A stretch of 64,000 bases of DNA, taken from positions 103,326 to 167,325 of the forward strand of contig CAJJBB010000001.1 of assembly GCA_905182305.1 (NCBI GenBank), given 5' to 3'. The number at the start of each line of letters is the position of its first letter. Position 1 is the stretch's first letter. Shown here in pieces: positions 1 to 10,626 of the stretch. Origin of the DNA: Flavobacteria bacterium MS024-2A (GTDB lineage Bacteria; Bacteroidota; Bacteroidia; Flavobacteriales; Flavobacteriaceae). The position numbers and the translations under genes are program-made. The notes beneath the pieces were generated by a model. It was not told the DNA's origin, searched no databases, and saw only the letters and a program-made list of their open reading frames with translations.

Positions 1-197
1 CTTCCTCCTAAAATAGATGGATACCCCGTTGTGTCTTCTATTGCATTAACCTCATGTCCAAGACTTCTAATGAAAGTTTCTGTTCCTCCCGTTGAGTATA
101 AGGTTACATTGTTTGCAGCAAGTTCTTTTATAAGTGGCTCCAATCCGGTTTTATCAAAAACAGAAATAAGTGCGGAGGTTATTTTTTTTGAATCCAT
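1..197 (-). CDS. purH: PurH N-terminus (AICAR transformylase / IMP cyclohydrolase), cut by window edge
   Basis: This ORF is not in the track because it runs off the left edge. Reading the minus strand from ATG at 197 gives MDSKKITSALISVFDKTGL, then LYSTGGTETFI and TGYPSILGG. These are the hallmark N-terminal motifs of the IMP cyclohydrolase (MGS-like) domain of PurH, the bifunctional enzyme for the last two steps of purine synthesis. About 65 residues are visible; the family is usually just over 500 residues, so most of the gene lies outside the window. It starts 7 nt after the stop of the upstream GAF-domain gene, which suggests co-transcription. The plus-strand ORF 31..216 is its shadow. 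Confidence 0.9.
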   Translation of the reverse strand, partial: MDSKKITSALISVFDKTGLEPLIKELAANNVTLYSTGGTETFIRSLGHEVNAIEDTTGYPSILGG

Positions 198-204
198 AAT
201 CGTA

Positions 205-687
205 TTAAAGATGTAAGAGTGAAGTATTATAGGTTTTTGAGATGAGGGCACAAACAGTCTCAAGGAAAATAGAGTCTTTGCTGGTAAAGGGATCTGTTTT
301 TTTAGAGTCAATATCTATTTGTCCAATATTTTTCCCTTTCAAAAAGAGTGGAATGACAATTTCAGAACGAACATCAATACTACATGCTAGATAATTGTCT
401 TGGGCTAATACATCAGGGACAACAAAATTTTCGTTTGAAACGGCTACTTGACCACAAATTCCTTTTCCAAATGGAATTTCAGTGTGTTCTACAGGGTTTC
501 CAGAAAAAGCTTTTAAATGAAGTGTTCGTTTCTTGAAGTCAGCAAAATAAAACCCAACCCAGTTATAGTGTTCGAAATGTTTTCTCAAAATGGAACATAC
601 TTTTTCCAGTCCCATAAGAGTAGGGACATTCGTTTTCAGTAATACTGAAACTTCTGAAAATGCTTTTGAAAAATCTGCTTGAAACAT
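205..687 (-). CDS. GAF-domain protein, free methionine-(R)-sulfoxide reductase-like
   Basis: This is a 160-residue cytoplasmic single GAF-domain protein. It contains NWVGFYF near residue 42, GKGICGQ at about 75-80 and RSEIVIPL near 107, the signature of the fRMsr (MsrC/YebR) family, which reduces free Met-R-sulfoxide using cysteines in the GAF pocket. Cys78 (GICG) and Cys102 (LACS) are present and match two of the family cysteines, including the one usually described as catalytic. The third family cysteine, ten residues before GICG, is replaced by EHTEIP. Activity is therefore plausible but not certain, and it may be a redox or ligand-sensing GAF protein. It lies 7 nt upstream of purH in the same direction. 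The start MFQADFS is the natural ATG. Confidence 0.8.
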   Translation of the reverse strand: MFQADFSKAFSEVSVLLKTNVPTLMGLEKVCSILRKHFEHYNWVGFYFADFKKRTLHLKAFSGNPVEHTEIPFGKGICGQVAVSNENFVVPDVLAQDNYLACSIDVRSEIVIPLFLKGKNIGQIDIDSKKTDPFTSKDSIFLETVCALISKTYNTSLLHL

Positions 688-877
688 AATTATAACAAAA
701 GTAAGTAATATGCTCTATATATCAGGGTTTTATAACTTTGTTTTAGTCATTTTTTTAGTTTAAATAAAAACGGAAAGGGTCCCTTATTTGGAAGTTTTAG
801 AGAATAAATCATCTTACCCAAATGGTTTAAGAAATGGAATTCGCTTAGTGTATTGTTTAAAGTATTATCTTTACATT

Positions 878-1297
878 ATGAAAATGAAGCATTTAACAAG
901 TCTTTTTTTAGCTTTTTTGATCTTCGGATCAAGGGCAGGCTTTGCACTAAATGTTCATTATTGTGGTTCAAAAGCTGCAATTATTTCTTTGGCTCAAAAT
1001 CCATCTAATTGTGGAATGATAAAGTCCTTAGTAAAAGAATCTTCCACTAAAACAGTGTTATCAAAAACACCTTGTTGTAAAGATGCAACCTTTCTTTTTC
1101 AAAATGACGAACCTCAAAAGATACAGTTTGAAACGGTTGATGTTATAGCTACTTTATTTTCAACACTTCCTTTGAATGATTTTTCAGTAAATACTCCTCC
1201 TGTTTTATTGCTAATTGAAGAATTGAATTGGAACCCACCCCCCCCTCAAAAAAATCAACTCATTTTGTTAAAGCATTCCTTTGTGTACTATGGCTAG
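878..1297 (+). CDS. HYC_CC_PP family small secreted/membrane protein
   Basis: The track ORF begins at a TTG (788), but ATG at 878 gives a proper signal-like N-terminus (MKMKHLTSLFLAFLIFG) and a 139-residue product. It carries three landmarks: HYC at 27-29, CC at 66-67 (TPCCKD) and a PPPP run at 120-123. These match the Bacteroidota family named for HYC, CC and PP motifs, whose function is unknown. It lies just upstream of a TonB-dependent receptor and an HMA-domain protein on the same strand. The His/Cys content and this company suggest metal (perhaps copper) handling at the envelope, but that is inference. Confidence 0.75.
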   Translation: MKMKHLTSLFLAFLIFGSRAGFALNVHYCGSKAAIISLAQNPSNCGMIKSLVKESSTKTVLSKTPCCKDATFLFQNDEPQKIQFETVDVIATLFSTLPLNDFSVNTPPVLLLIEELNWNPPPPQKNQLILLKHSFVYYG

Positions 1298-1350
1298 TAA
1301 TTGTTTTTCATCCTTTGAATTACATCACTAACTAATTTTATACACTTAAA

Positions 1351-3579
1351 ATGAAAAAACTTACTATTATATTTATTGCCATTTTTGGCTTTATAGCCCA
1401 AGCACAAGTGTCTTTTACGGGAACTATTCTTGTTGAAGAAGGCGAAAATTCTCTCCCGTTGGAAGGCGCTAATGTTTATTGGTTGGGAACACAAACAGGC
1501 ACCATAACTAATCAAAAAGGTATGTTTTCACTACCTTTTACTGGAGTAAATCAAAAGCTTGTTATTAGCTATATTGGATTTAAATCGGATACGTTATCCA
1601 TTAATGATAGTAAAGCAATCAGGCACTTGCTTTCTATTAATACTTCAGATGCACTTGATGAAATTACCCTTACGCAAAGAAGAAAAGCGATTCAAAAGGC
1701 TTATTTTGAAACTCAGAATATAATTAATGTTAATAGTGCTGAACTATTAAAAGCAGCTTGCTGTAATCTTTCTGAAAGCTTTGAAACCAATCCTTCTATT
1801 GACGTAAATTTTTCGGATGCTTTGACCGGTACCAAACAGATTAAAATGCTGGGCTTAACAAGTCCATATCTCCTGATAACTGAAGAAAACATTCCAATGG
1901 TACGTGGTGCATCTCAGGCTTATGGGCTCACGTTTACTCCAGGCACCTGGATTGAAAGTATTCAAATAACAAAGGGGGTGGGGAGTGTTGTCAATGGTTT
2001 TGAAAGCATTGCTGGACAAATTAATACCGAAATAAAAAAACCTTTCTCTGACGTACCCTTGTTTTTTAATTTTTTCACTTCAGCAAATGGAAGGCAAGAA
2101 CTAAACACACATGGAAACTTCAAACTAAATGATAAATGGAGTACAGGAATCTTTATTCATGGAAATCAACGCATTAATAAAGTGGATCGGAACAATGATT
2201 CTTTTTTGGATGTTCCTTTGGCCAAGCAAGTAAATATTTTAAATCGTTGGCAATATACCGATGCTCAAAAAGGATGGGTAAGTTTTGGAAGTTTCAGATG
2301 GATGAAAGATGATAAGCAAATTGGGGCTGTTGGATTTTCTCCAACTTCAGACAGAAATAGTACCGCTCTTTGGGGAAGTGAAATCAGTACAGCAAGGTTT
2401 GATAGTTCTTTAAAAGTAGGATATGTTTTTCCTGAAGCACCTTATCAAAGTTTTGGTTTTCAATCGGCATACAGCAATCATAAACAAGAAGCTTATTATG
2501 GGTTTAGGCAGTATGATATAAATCATGAAAGTTTTTATGCAAATCTTTTATTCAACTCTATTATAGGAAATACTAAAAACAAGTTTAAAGCAGGAATTAA
2601 TTTTTCATATGATCAATATATTGAAGCTGTTGACACTTTTAATTTTAATAGGGCTGATAATTCTGCAGGAGCCTTTTTTGAATATAGTTATGATAATTTG
2701 GAAAACTTTAGTTTGGTGAGTGGAGTTCGTTTTGACACACATAATCGTTTAGGAAATTTTATTACTCCAAGAGTTCATATTCGTTATCTGCCTAAAGAAA
2801 ATATTATTATAAGAGCTTCCATTGGGAATGGTCGTAAAGCGGCCAATATTTTTGCAGAAAATCAAACGCTTTTTGGCACAAATCGAATAATTTCAATCAA
2901 TCAAAATGGGGGTGATATTTATGGACTTAATCCGGAAAAAGCATGGAATTATGGGGTTAGTATAAGAAAAATATTCTCTCTATGGGGAGGAAATGGTGAT
3001 ATTACTGCTGATTACTATGTAACTGACTTTACAGATCAAGTAGTAGTTGACTGGGAAGAAAAAGGGAGGATATCTTTTTATAATTTAAACGGAAAAAGCA
3101 GGGCTAATAGTTTTCAACTCGCCCTTGATTATTCGCCTTTTAAAGCACTTAATTTTCGTTTTGCTTATAAAAACTACGATGTAAAAACAACCTATAATTC
3201 CGGATTCTTGCAACGACCCCTTCAGGCGAAACACATATTTTTTGGAAATATAGGCTGGGAAACAGATCGCTCTATAAAAGGAGGTCAGTGGCGATGGGAT
3301 TTAACCTTTCATGCCGTTGGAGAGCAACGTCTTGTAGATACAATTCGAGATTTAAGGGACTCCTACGCCCCAGCTTATGGGCTATGGAATAGTCAGTTGA
3401 CACGTGCTCTTTCTCAAAAATTTGAAATATACACTGGGGTAGAAAATCTAGGAAATTATACTCAAAAAAACCCTATTGTAGGGGTAGATGATCCTTTTGG
3501 AATTAATTTTGATTCAGCCCAAGTATATGCACCAATTTTTGGAAGAATGCTTTATGCTGGCTTACGTTGGAATTTATAA
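1351..3579 (+). CDS. TonB-dependent outer-membrane receptor with carboxypeptidase-like N-terminal domain
   Basis: This is a 742-residue outer-membrane receptor. A signal peptide (MKKLTIIFIAIFGFIAQAQ) is followed by a carboxypeptidase-D regulatory-like beta-sandwich domain (about 20-100), a plug domain (about 115-235, with KQIKMLGL and a SIQITKGVGSVVNG segment) and a beta-barrel ending in MLYAGLRWNL, a typical C-terminal beta signal. It would import a substrate across the outer membrane using TonB energy. A Cys-Cys pair (LKAACCNLSE) lies just before the plug, which is unusual. It is flanked by the HYC_CC_PP gene and an HMA-domain gene 37 nt downstream, so a metal or metal-complex substrate is the best guess. 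No SusD partner is present. Confidence 0.88.
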   Translation: MKKLTIIFIAIFGFIAQAQVSFTGTILVEEGENSLPLEGANVYWLGTQTGTITNQKGMFSLPFTGVNQKLVISYIGFKSDTLSINDSKAIRHLLSINTSDALDEITLTQRRKAIQKAYFETQNIINVNSAELLKAACCNLSESFETNPSIDVNFSDALTGTKQIKMLGLTSPYLLITEENIPMVRGASQAYGLTFTPGTWIESIQITKGVGSVVNGFESIAGQINTEIKKPFSDVPLFFNFFTSANGRQELNTHGNFKLNDKWSTGIFIHGNQRINKVDRNNDSFLDVPLAKQVNILNRWQYTDAQKGWVSFGSFRWMKDDKQIGAVGFSPTSDRNSTALWGSEISTARFDSSLKVGYVFPEAPYQSFGFQSAYSNHKQEAYYGFRQYDINHESFYANLLFNSIIGNTKNKFKAGINFSYDQYIEAVDTFNFNRADNSAGAFFEYSYDNLENFSLVSGVRFDTHNRLGNFITPRVHIRYLPKENIIIRASIGNGRKAANIFAENQTLFGTNRIISINQNGGDIYGLNPEKAWNYGVSIRKIFSLWGGNGDITADYYVTDFTDQVVVDWEEKGRISFYNLNGKSRANSFQLALDYSPFKALNFRFAYKNYDVKTTYNSGFLQRPLQAKHIFFGNIGWETDRSIKGGQWRWDLTFHAVGEQRLVDTIRDLRDSYAPAYGLWNSQLTRALSQKFEIYTGVENLGNYTQKNPIVGVDDPFGINFDSAQVYAPIFGRMLYAGLRWNL

Positions 3580-3616
3580 CTATTTTTACTGAATAAATTA
3601 ATCTGAATCTTAGATC

Positions 3617-3970
3617 ATGAAAAAAATACTACTAATAATGTTAATTACTCTTCCGCTAGCATTGTCTGGACAAAGTAAAGGAAAGAAAAATGTTAAGGCC
3701 ACTTTTGAAGTTAGTGGTAATTGCGAAATGTGTCAGAACAGGATTCAAAAGGCTGCCTTTAGTGTTAAGGGTGTTAAAATGGCCAATTGGGATATCCCTA
3801 GCCATTTAATATCGGTAATTTATGATAGCAATAAAATTTCACTCGATTCACTTCAACATACCATTGCTTTAGCGGGACATGATACTCCCTTAGTAAAGGC
3901 AATTGAGACTACGTACGATAAACTGCCAATGTGTTGTTTGTATGAGCGAATGTCTATTGTCAAAAATTAA
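3617..3970 (+). CDS. Periplasmic heavy-metal-associated (HMA) domain protein
   Basis: This 117-residue protein has a signal peptide (MKKILLIMLITLPLALSGQ) and a ferredoxin-like HMA fold. The metal loop reads GNCEMCQNRIQKAA, giving a CxxC pair at Cys36 and Cys39, as in CopZ/Atx1-type copper chaperones. Export and a second pair Cys106-Cys107 near the C-terminus (PMCCLYER) distinguish it from cytoplasmic chaperones. It follows the TonB receptor by 37 nt and is probably in its operon, so it may receive or buffer metal in the periplasm. A strong hairpin terminator follows immediately. Confidence 0.82.
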   Translation: MKKILLIMLITLPLALSGQSKGKKNVKATFEVSGNCEMCQNRIQKAAFSVKGVKMANWDIPSHLISVIYDSNKISLDSLQHTIALAGHDTPLVKAIETTYDKLPMCCLYERMSIVKN

Positions 3971-3975
3971 AACAT

Positions 3976-4004
3976 AAAAAAACCCGCCTATAGCGGGTTT
4001 TTTT
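3976..4004. terminator. Bidirectional rho-independent terminator
   Basis: AAAAAAACCCGC pairs perfectly with GCGGGTTTTTTT around a 5-nt loop (CTATA). A-run and T-run flanks make it usable from both sides: it ends the HMA-domain gene on the plus strand and groL on the minus strand. Confidence 0.9.
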
Positions 4005-4017
4005 ATATCAATGAGTA

Positions 4018-5658
<1,641 letters not shown>

Positions 5659-5666
5659 TTAATAAA

Positions 5667-5945
5667 TTAAACGATAGCGAATATGTCGCTTTCTTTCATA
5701 ATTAGAAAATCTTTTCCTTCATGCTGTAGTTCAGTCCCTGCATATTTACCGTATAAAACCTGATTACCTACAGCAACAGTCATGGGGTTCTTTTTTGTGC
5801 CTATCCCTACAGCTACAACAGTTCCTTTTTGAGGTTTTTCTTTTGCAGTATCTGGAATGTAAAGACCAGATGAAGTTTTAGTTTCAGCAGCAGCTGGTTC
5901 AATTAGAACTCTATCTGCTAGGGGTTTAATATTCATTTTGCTCAT
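5667..5945 (-). CDS. groS: Co-chaperonin GroES (10 kDa)
   Basis: This 92-residue co-chaperonin caps GroEL. It shows [13 protein letters not shown] at the N-terminus, the mobile loop [12 protein letters not shown] and the C-terminal [16 protein letters not shown], all typical. It is first in the groS-groL pair. The leader holds two CTGACA direct repeats and an AT-rich stretch, listed separately. Confidence 0.97.
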   Translation of the reverse strand: MSKMNIKPLADRVLIEPAAAETKTSSGLYIPDTAKEKPQKGTVVAVGIGTKKNPMTVAVGNQVLYGKYAGTELQHEGKDFLIMKESDIFAIV

Positions 5946-6004
5946 CGTTTATTTATTTTTAATATTTAAATTCTTTCCAGAAATCATGCCACCTACATTA
6001 TATA

Positions 6005-6039
6005 CTGCCATTTTTAAAATTAAAATGTCAGCTTGTCAG
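6005..6039 (-). promoter_or_regulatory. Putative groES control region (CTGACA direct repeats and TGGCA box)
   Basis: On the minus strand, about 60-95 nt upstream of the groS start, CTGACA occurs twice with a 2-nt gap (CTGACAAGCTGACA). An AT-rich spacer with a TTTTAATTTTAAAA inverted repeat and a TGGCAG box follow. There is no CIRCE element. The TGGCA box faintly resembles a sigma-54 -24 element, but no good -12 GC follows at the right spacing. A heat-shock operator or promoter role is inferred from position only. Confidence 0.35.
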
Positions 6040-6063
6040 TTTAAGAATGTTTATTGGAGCGTA

Positions 6064-6432
6064 TTAGTTATTTGCAGGAATTTCTGGAATCTCAGGAATT
6101 TCTTCTAATGCTTCCTCTGTATTTTCTGGAAGTGATTCTGGAATTGACTGTTGGATGGCGTTATCTTGCAATAATTTTGAATCAGAAACACTAGTTCCTG
6201 AAGAAAGACTAACGTTAGACATTAAAATTAAAATTAAAAGCAAGGAGGCAAGTATCCATGTGCTTCTGTCTAAAAAATCTGAAGTTTTTTGAACACCACC
6301 TACTTGTTGTGACCCACCACCACCAAAAGAAGAAGAAAGCCCCCCGCCTTTAGGATTTTGAACCATAACAACCAACACTAGAAGGAAGCAAACAACAATA
6401 ATAAGGGCGATAAAAATGGAAAATGTACTCAT
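6064..6432 (-). CDS. secG: Preprotein translocase subunit SecG
   Basis: This is a 122-residue inner-membrane subunit of SecYEG. TM1 lies at about 3-24 (IFIALIIVVCFLLVLVVMVQ), then the conserved NPKGGGLSSSFGG loop, then TM2 at about 59-75. The C-terminal extension is acidic and Pro/Glu-rich (EEIPEIPEIPANN), as often seen in Bacteroidota. It starts 4 nt after the preceding gene's stop, so it belongs to the miaB-lptE run. Confidence 0.93.
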   Translation of the reverse strand: MSTFSIFIALIIVVCFLLVLVVMVQNPKGGGLSSSFGGGGSQQVGGVQKTSDFLDRSTWILASLLLILILMSNVSLSSGTSVSDSKLLQDNAIQQSIPESLPENTEEALEEIPEIPEIPANN

Positions 6433-6436
6433 TGGG

Positions 6437-7183
6437 TCAGTCTTTCAGTTTTTGTAATCGTTTAATCTCTTTTATTTGGTCTGCAAAGAAACTATTTTTT
6501 TCTGGATATTTCAAACCTAATATTTGATAGGCCTGAAGTGCTTTAGTATATTTTTGTTGCTTAACAAAAACTTTAGCTAAAGTTTCAGTCATTAATTCAT
6601 CAGAAGATGTCCAACTTATTTCACTTAAATCAATATTATTTTTTGAGTTCTTATCGGGGACGATTTTTTGAGTATTAGCTATAAAGCTGTCAATGAGCTT
6701 AAACTTATCTTCTAACGTTGGTTTTTCTTTGTTTAATATTTTCTTTGTTTTTAAGTAATGAGCCCAATCTGCAAAAGTTAAGGATTCTGGCGTATTTTCT
6801 GTTTCTTGGAATTTTGAAGTTTTTTTAGATTTTTTTATGCCAGAAACTTTGGTTTCCTTTAATTTATTCTTTTTAGGTTCTTTAAGTTGTGCATTTATTT
6901 TTGAAATCGAAAGACTATCTGTAACCTTAATAGATGATTTCTCTTGATTTTCAATAAAGTCATATAAAAGGTTTCGGTTATATGTAGCGATTGCGGTATG
7001 CGAGAGCTGCTTGTCAAAAGCTTCAGGTTTTAGTTCTTGCACTGCTTTCAGGAAATAGGTTCTTACCAAATGAAAATCAGGATAAACTTCAAGAACGTTT
7101 TCAAGTGCTTCAAGTTCTTTTTTACTTGAAAAGTCAAAGGTGTCTAATACCTTAAAAAGGGAAAAAGCGTCTTTAATTACCAT
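6437..7183 (-). CDS. Tetratricopeptide-like protein of unknown function between lptE and secG
   Basis: This 248-residue protein has no signal peptide or membrane segment. It is rich in Lys, Glu and Ser, with a highly charged middle (about 95-140). The C-terminal third (DELMTETLAKVFVKQQKYTKALQAYQILG) looks like one TPR-type helical hairpin. I do not recognise a named family; the same position between lptE and secG is usual for such a protein in flavobacteria. Its start overlaps the lptE stop by 7 nt, indicating translational coupling. A role linked to envelope assembly is suggested only by its neighbours. Confidence 0.7.
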   Translation of the reverse strand: MVIKDAFSLFKVLDTFDFSSKKELEALENVLEVYPDFHLVRTYFLKAVQELKPEAFDKQLSHTAIATYNRNLLYDFIENQEKSSIKVTDSLSISKINAQLKEPKKNKLKETKVSGIKKSKKTSKFQETENTPESLTFADWAHYLKTKKILNKEKPTLEDKFKLIDSFIANTQKIVPDKNSKNNIDLSEISWTSSDELMTETLAKVFVKQQKYTKALQAYQILGLKYPEKNSFFADQIKEIKRLQKLKD

Positions 7184-7707
7184 TTAGCTAAAGTATCATT
7201 AAATATATCTTGTGTGATTCTATCAAAAATTTCTTTATGTGCCGCATCTTTTACATCATATACTTGCAGTCCTGCTGGAAAATCATAAAAGAAAGAATAC
7301 GTTTTGTCGTAATCATCCTCTTCTTTTTTCAGGTTTATAAAATGAAAAGCTATCGACATTTTTAATCGGTTTTGAGCAGCTGTTATTTTTGCAGTAGCAG
7401 ACATTGGTGTTACACTATATTCTGTGATTTCTCCTTCATAGATTAATTGACCATCAGTAGTTACTAAATCTAAGTTAGTTTGGTTCATAATTAAATCTTG
7501 AAGAGCAACAGTAAACTCATTGTCTAAGCCTGGTTCAACGGTAGATCCAGGTCTATTCCCTGCTTTGTTCTCAAAGAAATTTACCTGAAAAGTTGTTACT
7601 CCTGCAGGAATGGAAGCGCCTGTAAAGGAATAAATCCCACAGGAATTTACTAACATTACAATAAACAGAAAGGATACAAGTTTTAGATTATTCTTTTTCA
7701 AGGTCAT
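7177..7707 (-). CDS. lptE: LPS-assembly lipoprotein LptE
   Basis: This lipoprotein of about 176 residues is the outer-membrane partner of LptD, which places lipopolysaccharide in the outer leaflet. The signal sequence ends in a lipobox (FIVMLVNSC), followed by GIYSFTGASIPAG, the usual start of flavobacterial LptE. ATG at 7707 (MTLKKNN) gives the best signal peptide; the track start at 7716 adds three residues. Either start overlaps the end of the sigma-54 activator gene, implying coupled translation. Confidence 0.85.
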   Translation of the reverse strand: MTLKKNNLKLVSFLFIVMLVNSCGIYSFTGASIPAGVTTFQVNFFENKAGNRPGSTVEPGLDNEFTVALQDLIMNQTNLDLVTTDGQLIYEGEITEYSVTPMSATAKITAAQNRLKMSIAFHFINLKKEEDDYDKTYSFFYDFPAGLQVYDVKDAAHKEIFDRITQDIFNDTLAKW

Positions 7708-8966
7708 TGAGATCATATTGTTTTATTTTACGATAAAGTGTTCGCTCAGAGATACCTAATTCTTTTGAAGCCAATTTACGTTTTCCATTGCTTCTAATTA
7801 AAGCCTGTTTAATCATTTCTATTTCTTTCGCTTGAAGAGAAAGAGGCTCTTCTTCTTCAATTGTTTCGGCATATGAATATTTATCCATTGTTTCTACTTG
7901 AGAAATCTCTGAGGTTTCTGCCTGGAAAGGGAGAGCTTTATATGAAGGTGACATTTCTTCTTCTTTTCCTTCCGTTTCTTTCCCATAAATTTTATCTATT
8001 AATCCTTTATTTTTTTCCTGAGCAACCTCAGCGGTCTCGTGATTCATTAGGTCAAGAGTTAACTTTTTTAAGTCATTTAAATCATTCTTCATATCAAAAA
8101 GCACTTTATACAAGATTTCTCGTTCTGAAGAAAAATCACTTTCACTTTCTTTTTTACCCATTAAAGCAGGTGTCTTTGAACCATTATCTGGTAAATACAT
8201 ACGAATCATCGCGGCATTAATATTCCTTTCTTTTTCTAATACAGATAACTGTTCAGCAACATTCCTTAACTGTCTAATATTTCCATTCCAACGATATTCT
8301 TTTAAAAGAGCTTGTGCATGTTCATCAAGTTTCAAGGTTGGCATTTGGTATTTTTGAGCAAAATCAGAAGCAAATTTTCTAAATAAAAGTACAACATCTT
8401 CTTTTCGCTCACGGAGTGGGGGTAGGGTAATTTCAACTGTGCTAAGACGGTAATATAAATCTTCTCTAAACTTTCCTTTTTGTAGAGCTTCCATCATGTT
8501 GACATTGGTCGCAGCTACTATTCTTACATTTGTTTTTTGTGCGTTAGAGGAACCGACCTTAATAAATTCTCCAGTTTCGAGTACTCTGAGTAACCTCACT
8601 TGAGTGGGGAGTGGAAGTTCTCCTACTTCATCTAAAAAAATAGTACCTCCGTCAGCCACTTCAAAATATCCTAGGCGGGTTTGTGTTGCTCCCTGTGAAG
8701 GCTCCTTTTTCATGACCAAAAAGTTCACTATCTATAGTTCCCTCAGGAATAGCACCACAGTTTACCGCAATATACTTTGAGTGTTTTCTGTGAGAATATT
8801 GGTGTATTATTTTAGGAATATTTTCTTTTCCTACCCCACTTTCTCCAATAACTAATACAGATATATCAGTTCCAGAAACACGCATTGCTTTTTCTAAAGC
8901 TCTATTGAGTCCTAAGTTATTTCCAATAATTCCGAAACGTTGTTTAATACTTTGTAATGAATCCAT
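7688..8966 (-). CDS. Sigma-54 interaction domain transcriptional activator (frameshifted)
   Basis: The track splits this gene into 8661..8966 and 7688..8728. Joined, it is an AAA+ enhancer-binding protein of about 425 residues: Walker A GESGVGKE, the GAFTGA loop that contacts sigma-54, Walker B GGTIFLDEVGELP, and a C-terminal Fis-type HTH (LASKELGISERTLYRKIKQ). There is no N-terminal receiver or sensor domain. The frame is lost exactly within GAFTGA, at a CCC run on the plus strand (8691-8693): dropping one base restores GAFTGATQTRLGYFE. One extra base is therefore present, probably a sequencing error. The start lies 2 nt past the miaB stop. Confidence 0.85.
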
Positions 8967-8968
8967 AA

Positions 8969-10376
8969 TTAAACGCTTTTAGAGTATCCAACAGCATTTC
9001 CAATAAGGGTTGCAGAGGTACATTTTTTAATTTTAACATCTACAAAATCTCCAATTTGATAGTGTTCTTTTGGAAAAACAACAACAGTATTTTTAGCTGT
9101 TTTACCACTCCATTGGATTTCTGATTTTTTAGAAACCTTTTCAATCAGTACACAAACGGTTTTACCAATATTTTGTGAAGTTCTAAAATTACTGTGCTCT
9201 CTTTGTTTTGAAATGATTTCGCTAAGTCTCCTCTGCTTAATTTTTTCGGGCACGTCATCCTTGATTTTTTTTGCTGCCATTGTACCGGGTCTTTCAGAAT
9301 ATGAATACATAAACCCATAGTCGTATTTTACATAGTCTAAAAGGTCTAATGTGTCTTGGTGGTCTTGTTCTGTTTCTGATGGGAATCCGGCAATCATATC
9401 GTGAGAAATACCACAATCAGGAAGTATAGAACGAATGGAATTTATGAGACTGAAATATTCTTCACGGGTGTGTTGACGATTCATTTTTTTTAAAATGGTG
9501 TTACTACCCGATTGAACAGGAAGGTGAACCGCATTACAGATATTATCGTATTTGGCTACAACTTTTAATACCTCAAGAGACATGTCCTGTGGATTTGATG
9601 TTGAAAACCTAATCCTCATTTTTGGTTGAGCTTTAGCTACAAGTGTTAATAAATTTTCAAAACGTAAAGCTGTTTTTTGTTGTAATGATGAAGCTTTTTC
9701 AAAATCTTTTTTTAGCCCTCCTCCATACCATAAATAACTATCTACATTTTGCCCAAGCAGAGTAATTTCTTTATAATTTTTAGCTTCTAATGCGCTTATC
9801 TCTTCCAAAATACTTTTCGGATCTCTACTGCGCTCTCTTCCCCGAGTGAATGGAACTACACAGAAAGTGCACATATTATCACAGCCACGAGTAATAGAAA
9901 CAAATGCAGAAACACCATTTGAATTTAGTCTTACAGGAGAAATGTCTCCGTAGGTTTCATCTTTTGATAATAGAACATTGACCGCTTCTTTTGTTGCTAG
10001 CGACTTCTTTAAGTAGGTTTGGAATATCTTTATAAGCATCAGGTCCAACGACTAAGTCAACTATTTTTTCTTCTTCAAGGAATTTATGTTTTAGGCGTTC
10101 TGCCATACAGCCTAAAACTCCTACTGTCATTTCTGATTTTTTTATTTTAAGGGAATTAAAGTATTCTAATCTTTTACGAACTGTTAGCTCTGCTTTTTCA
10201 CGAATAGCACAGGTATTCACCAAAACTAGTGAAGCTTCCTCTAGGACCTCTGTTATTTTATAGCCGTCATCATTCAGGATAGACGCCACAATCTCGCTAT
10301 CTGCAAAGTTCATTTGGCAACCATAACTTTCTATATATACCTTTTTATTATGTGTTTTTTTAGCTAGTAACCACAT
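8969..10376 (-). CDS. miaB: tRNA-2-methylthio-N6-dimethylallyladenosine synthase MiaB (frameshifted)
   Basis: The track ORFs 9957..10376 and 8969..10048 together form one MiaB. The first holds the UPF0004 domain with its three cluster cysteines ([23 protein letters not shown]). The second has the radical-SAM motif [21 protein letters not shown] and a C-terminal TRAM domain. The enzyme adds a methylthio group to i6A37 of tRNAs. Near 9989-9994 one extra base, in the AAAA run of the coding strand, shifts the frame; removing it gives [17 protein letters not shown]. The break falls between intact domains with full conservation on both sides, favouring a sequence error. It heads the minus-strand run to groL. 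Confidence 0.88.
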
Positions 10377-10626
10377 TATTTACAAGTACTTGACCGTTAT
10401 ATTGGTTAGGATTTTTATCGGGGGAATCTGATAATCCCCTATTTTCCTTAATACTTACTGTTTTGGTTTTCAATACTTTATATATTTTACAGATTTCTAT
10501 GAGAGAAATTATTTTACAAAGATAAGGAATTACAGACAAAGTGTCATGTATGAAACACAAACTCCTCATCAAAAAAACACACTGATCATAAAATCATTAC
10601 ATTAGAAAATAAATTTGGATCATTCT

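Noticed and set aside
6005-6025. Sigma-54 promoter for groES
   Set aside because: The TGGCA box is present, but no TTGC-type -12 element lies at the required spacing, so I list only a tentative control region.
8691-8693. Programmed ribosomal frameshift in the sigma-54 activator
   Set aside because: There is no X XXY YYZ-like slippery site, and the same kind of single-base fault occurs in four neighbouring genes, so an error is more likely.
10360-10572. 70-residue ORF upstream of miaB
   Set aside because: It has no signal, domain or composition typical of a protein, overlaps the miaB start and lies in an otherwise leader-like region.
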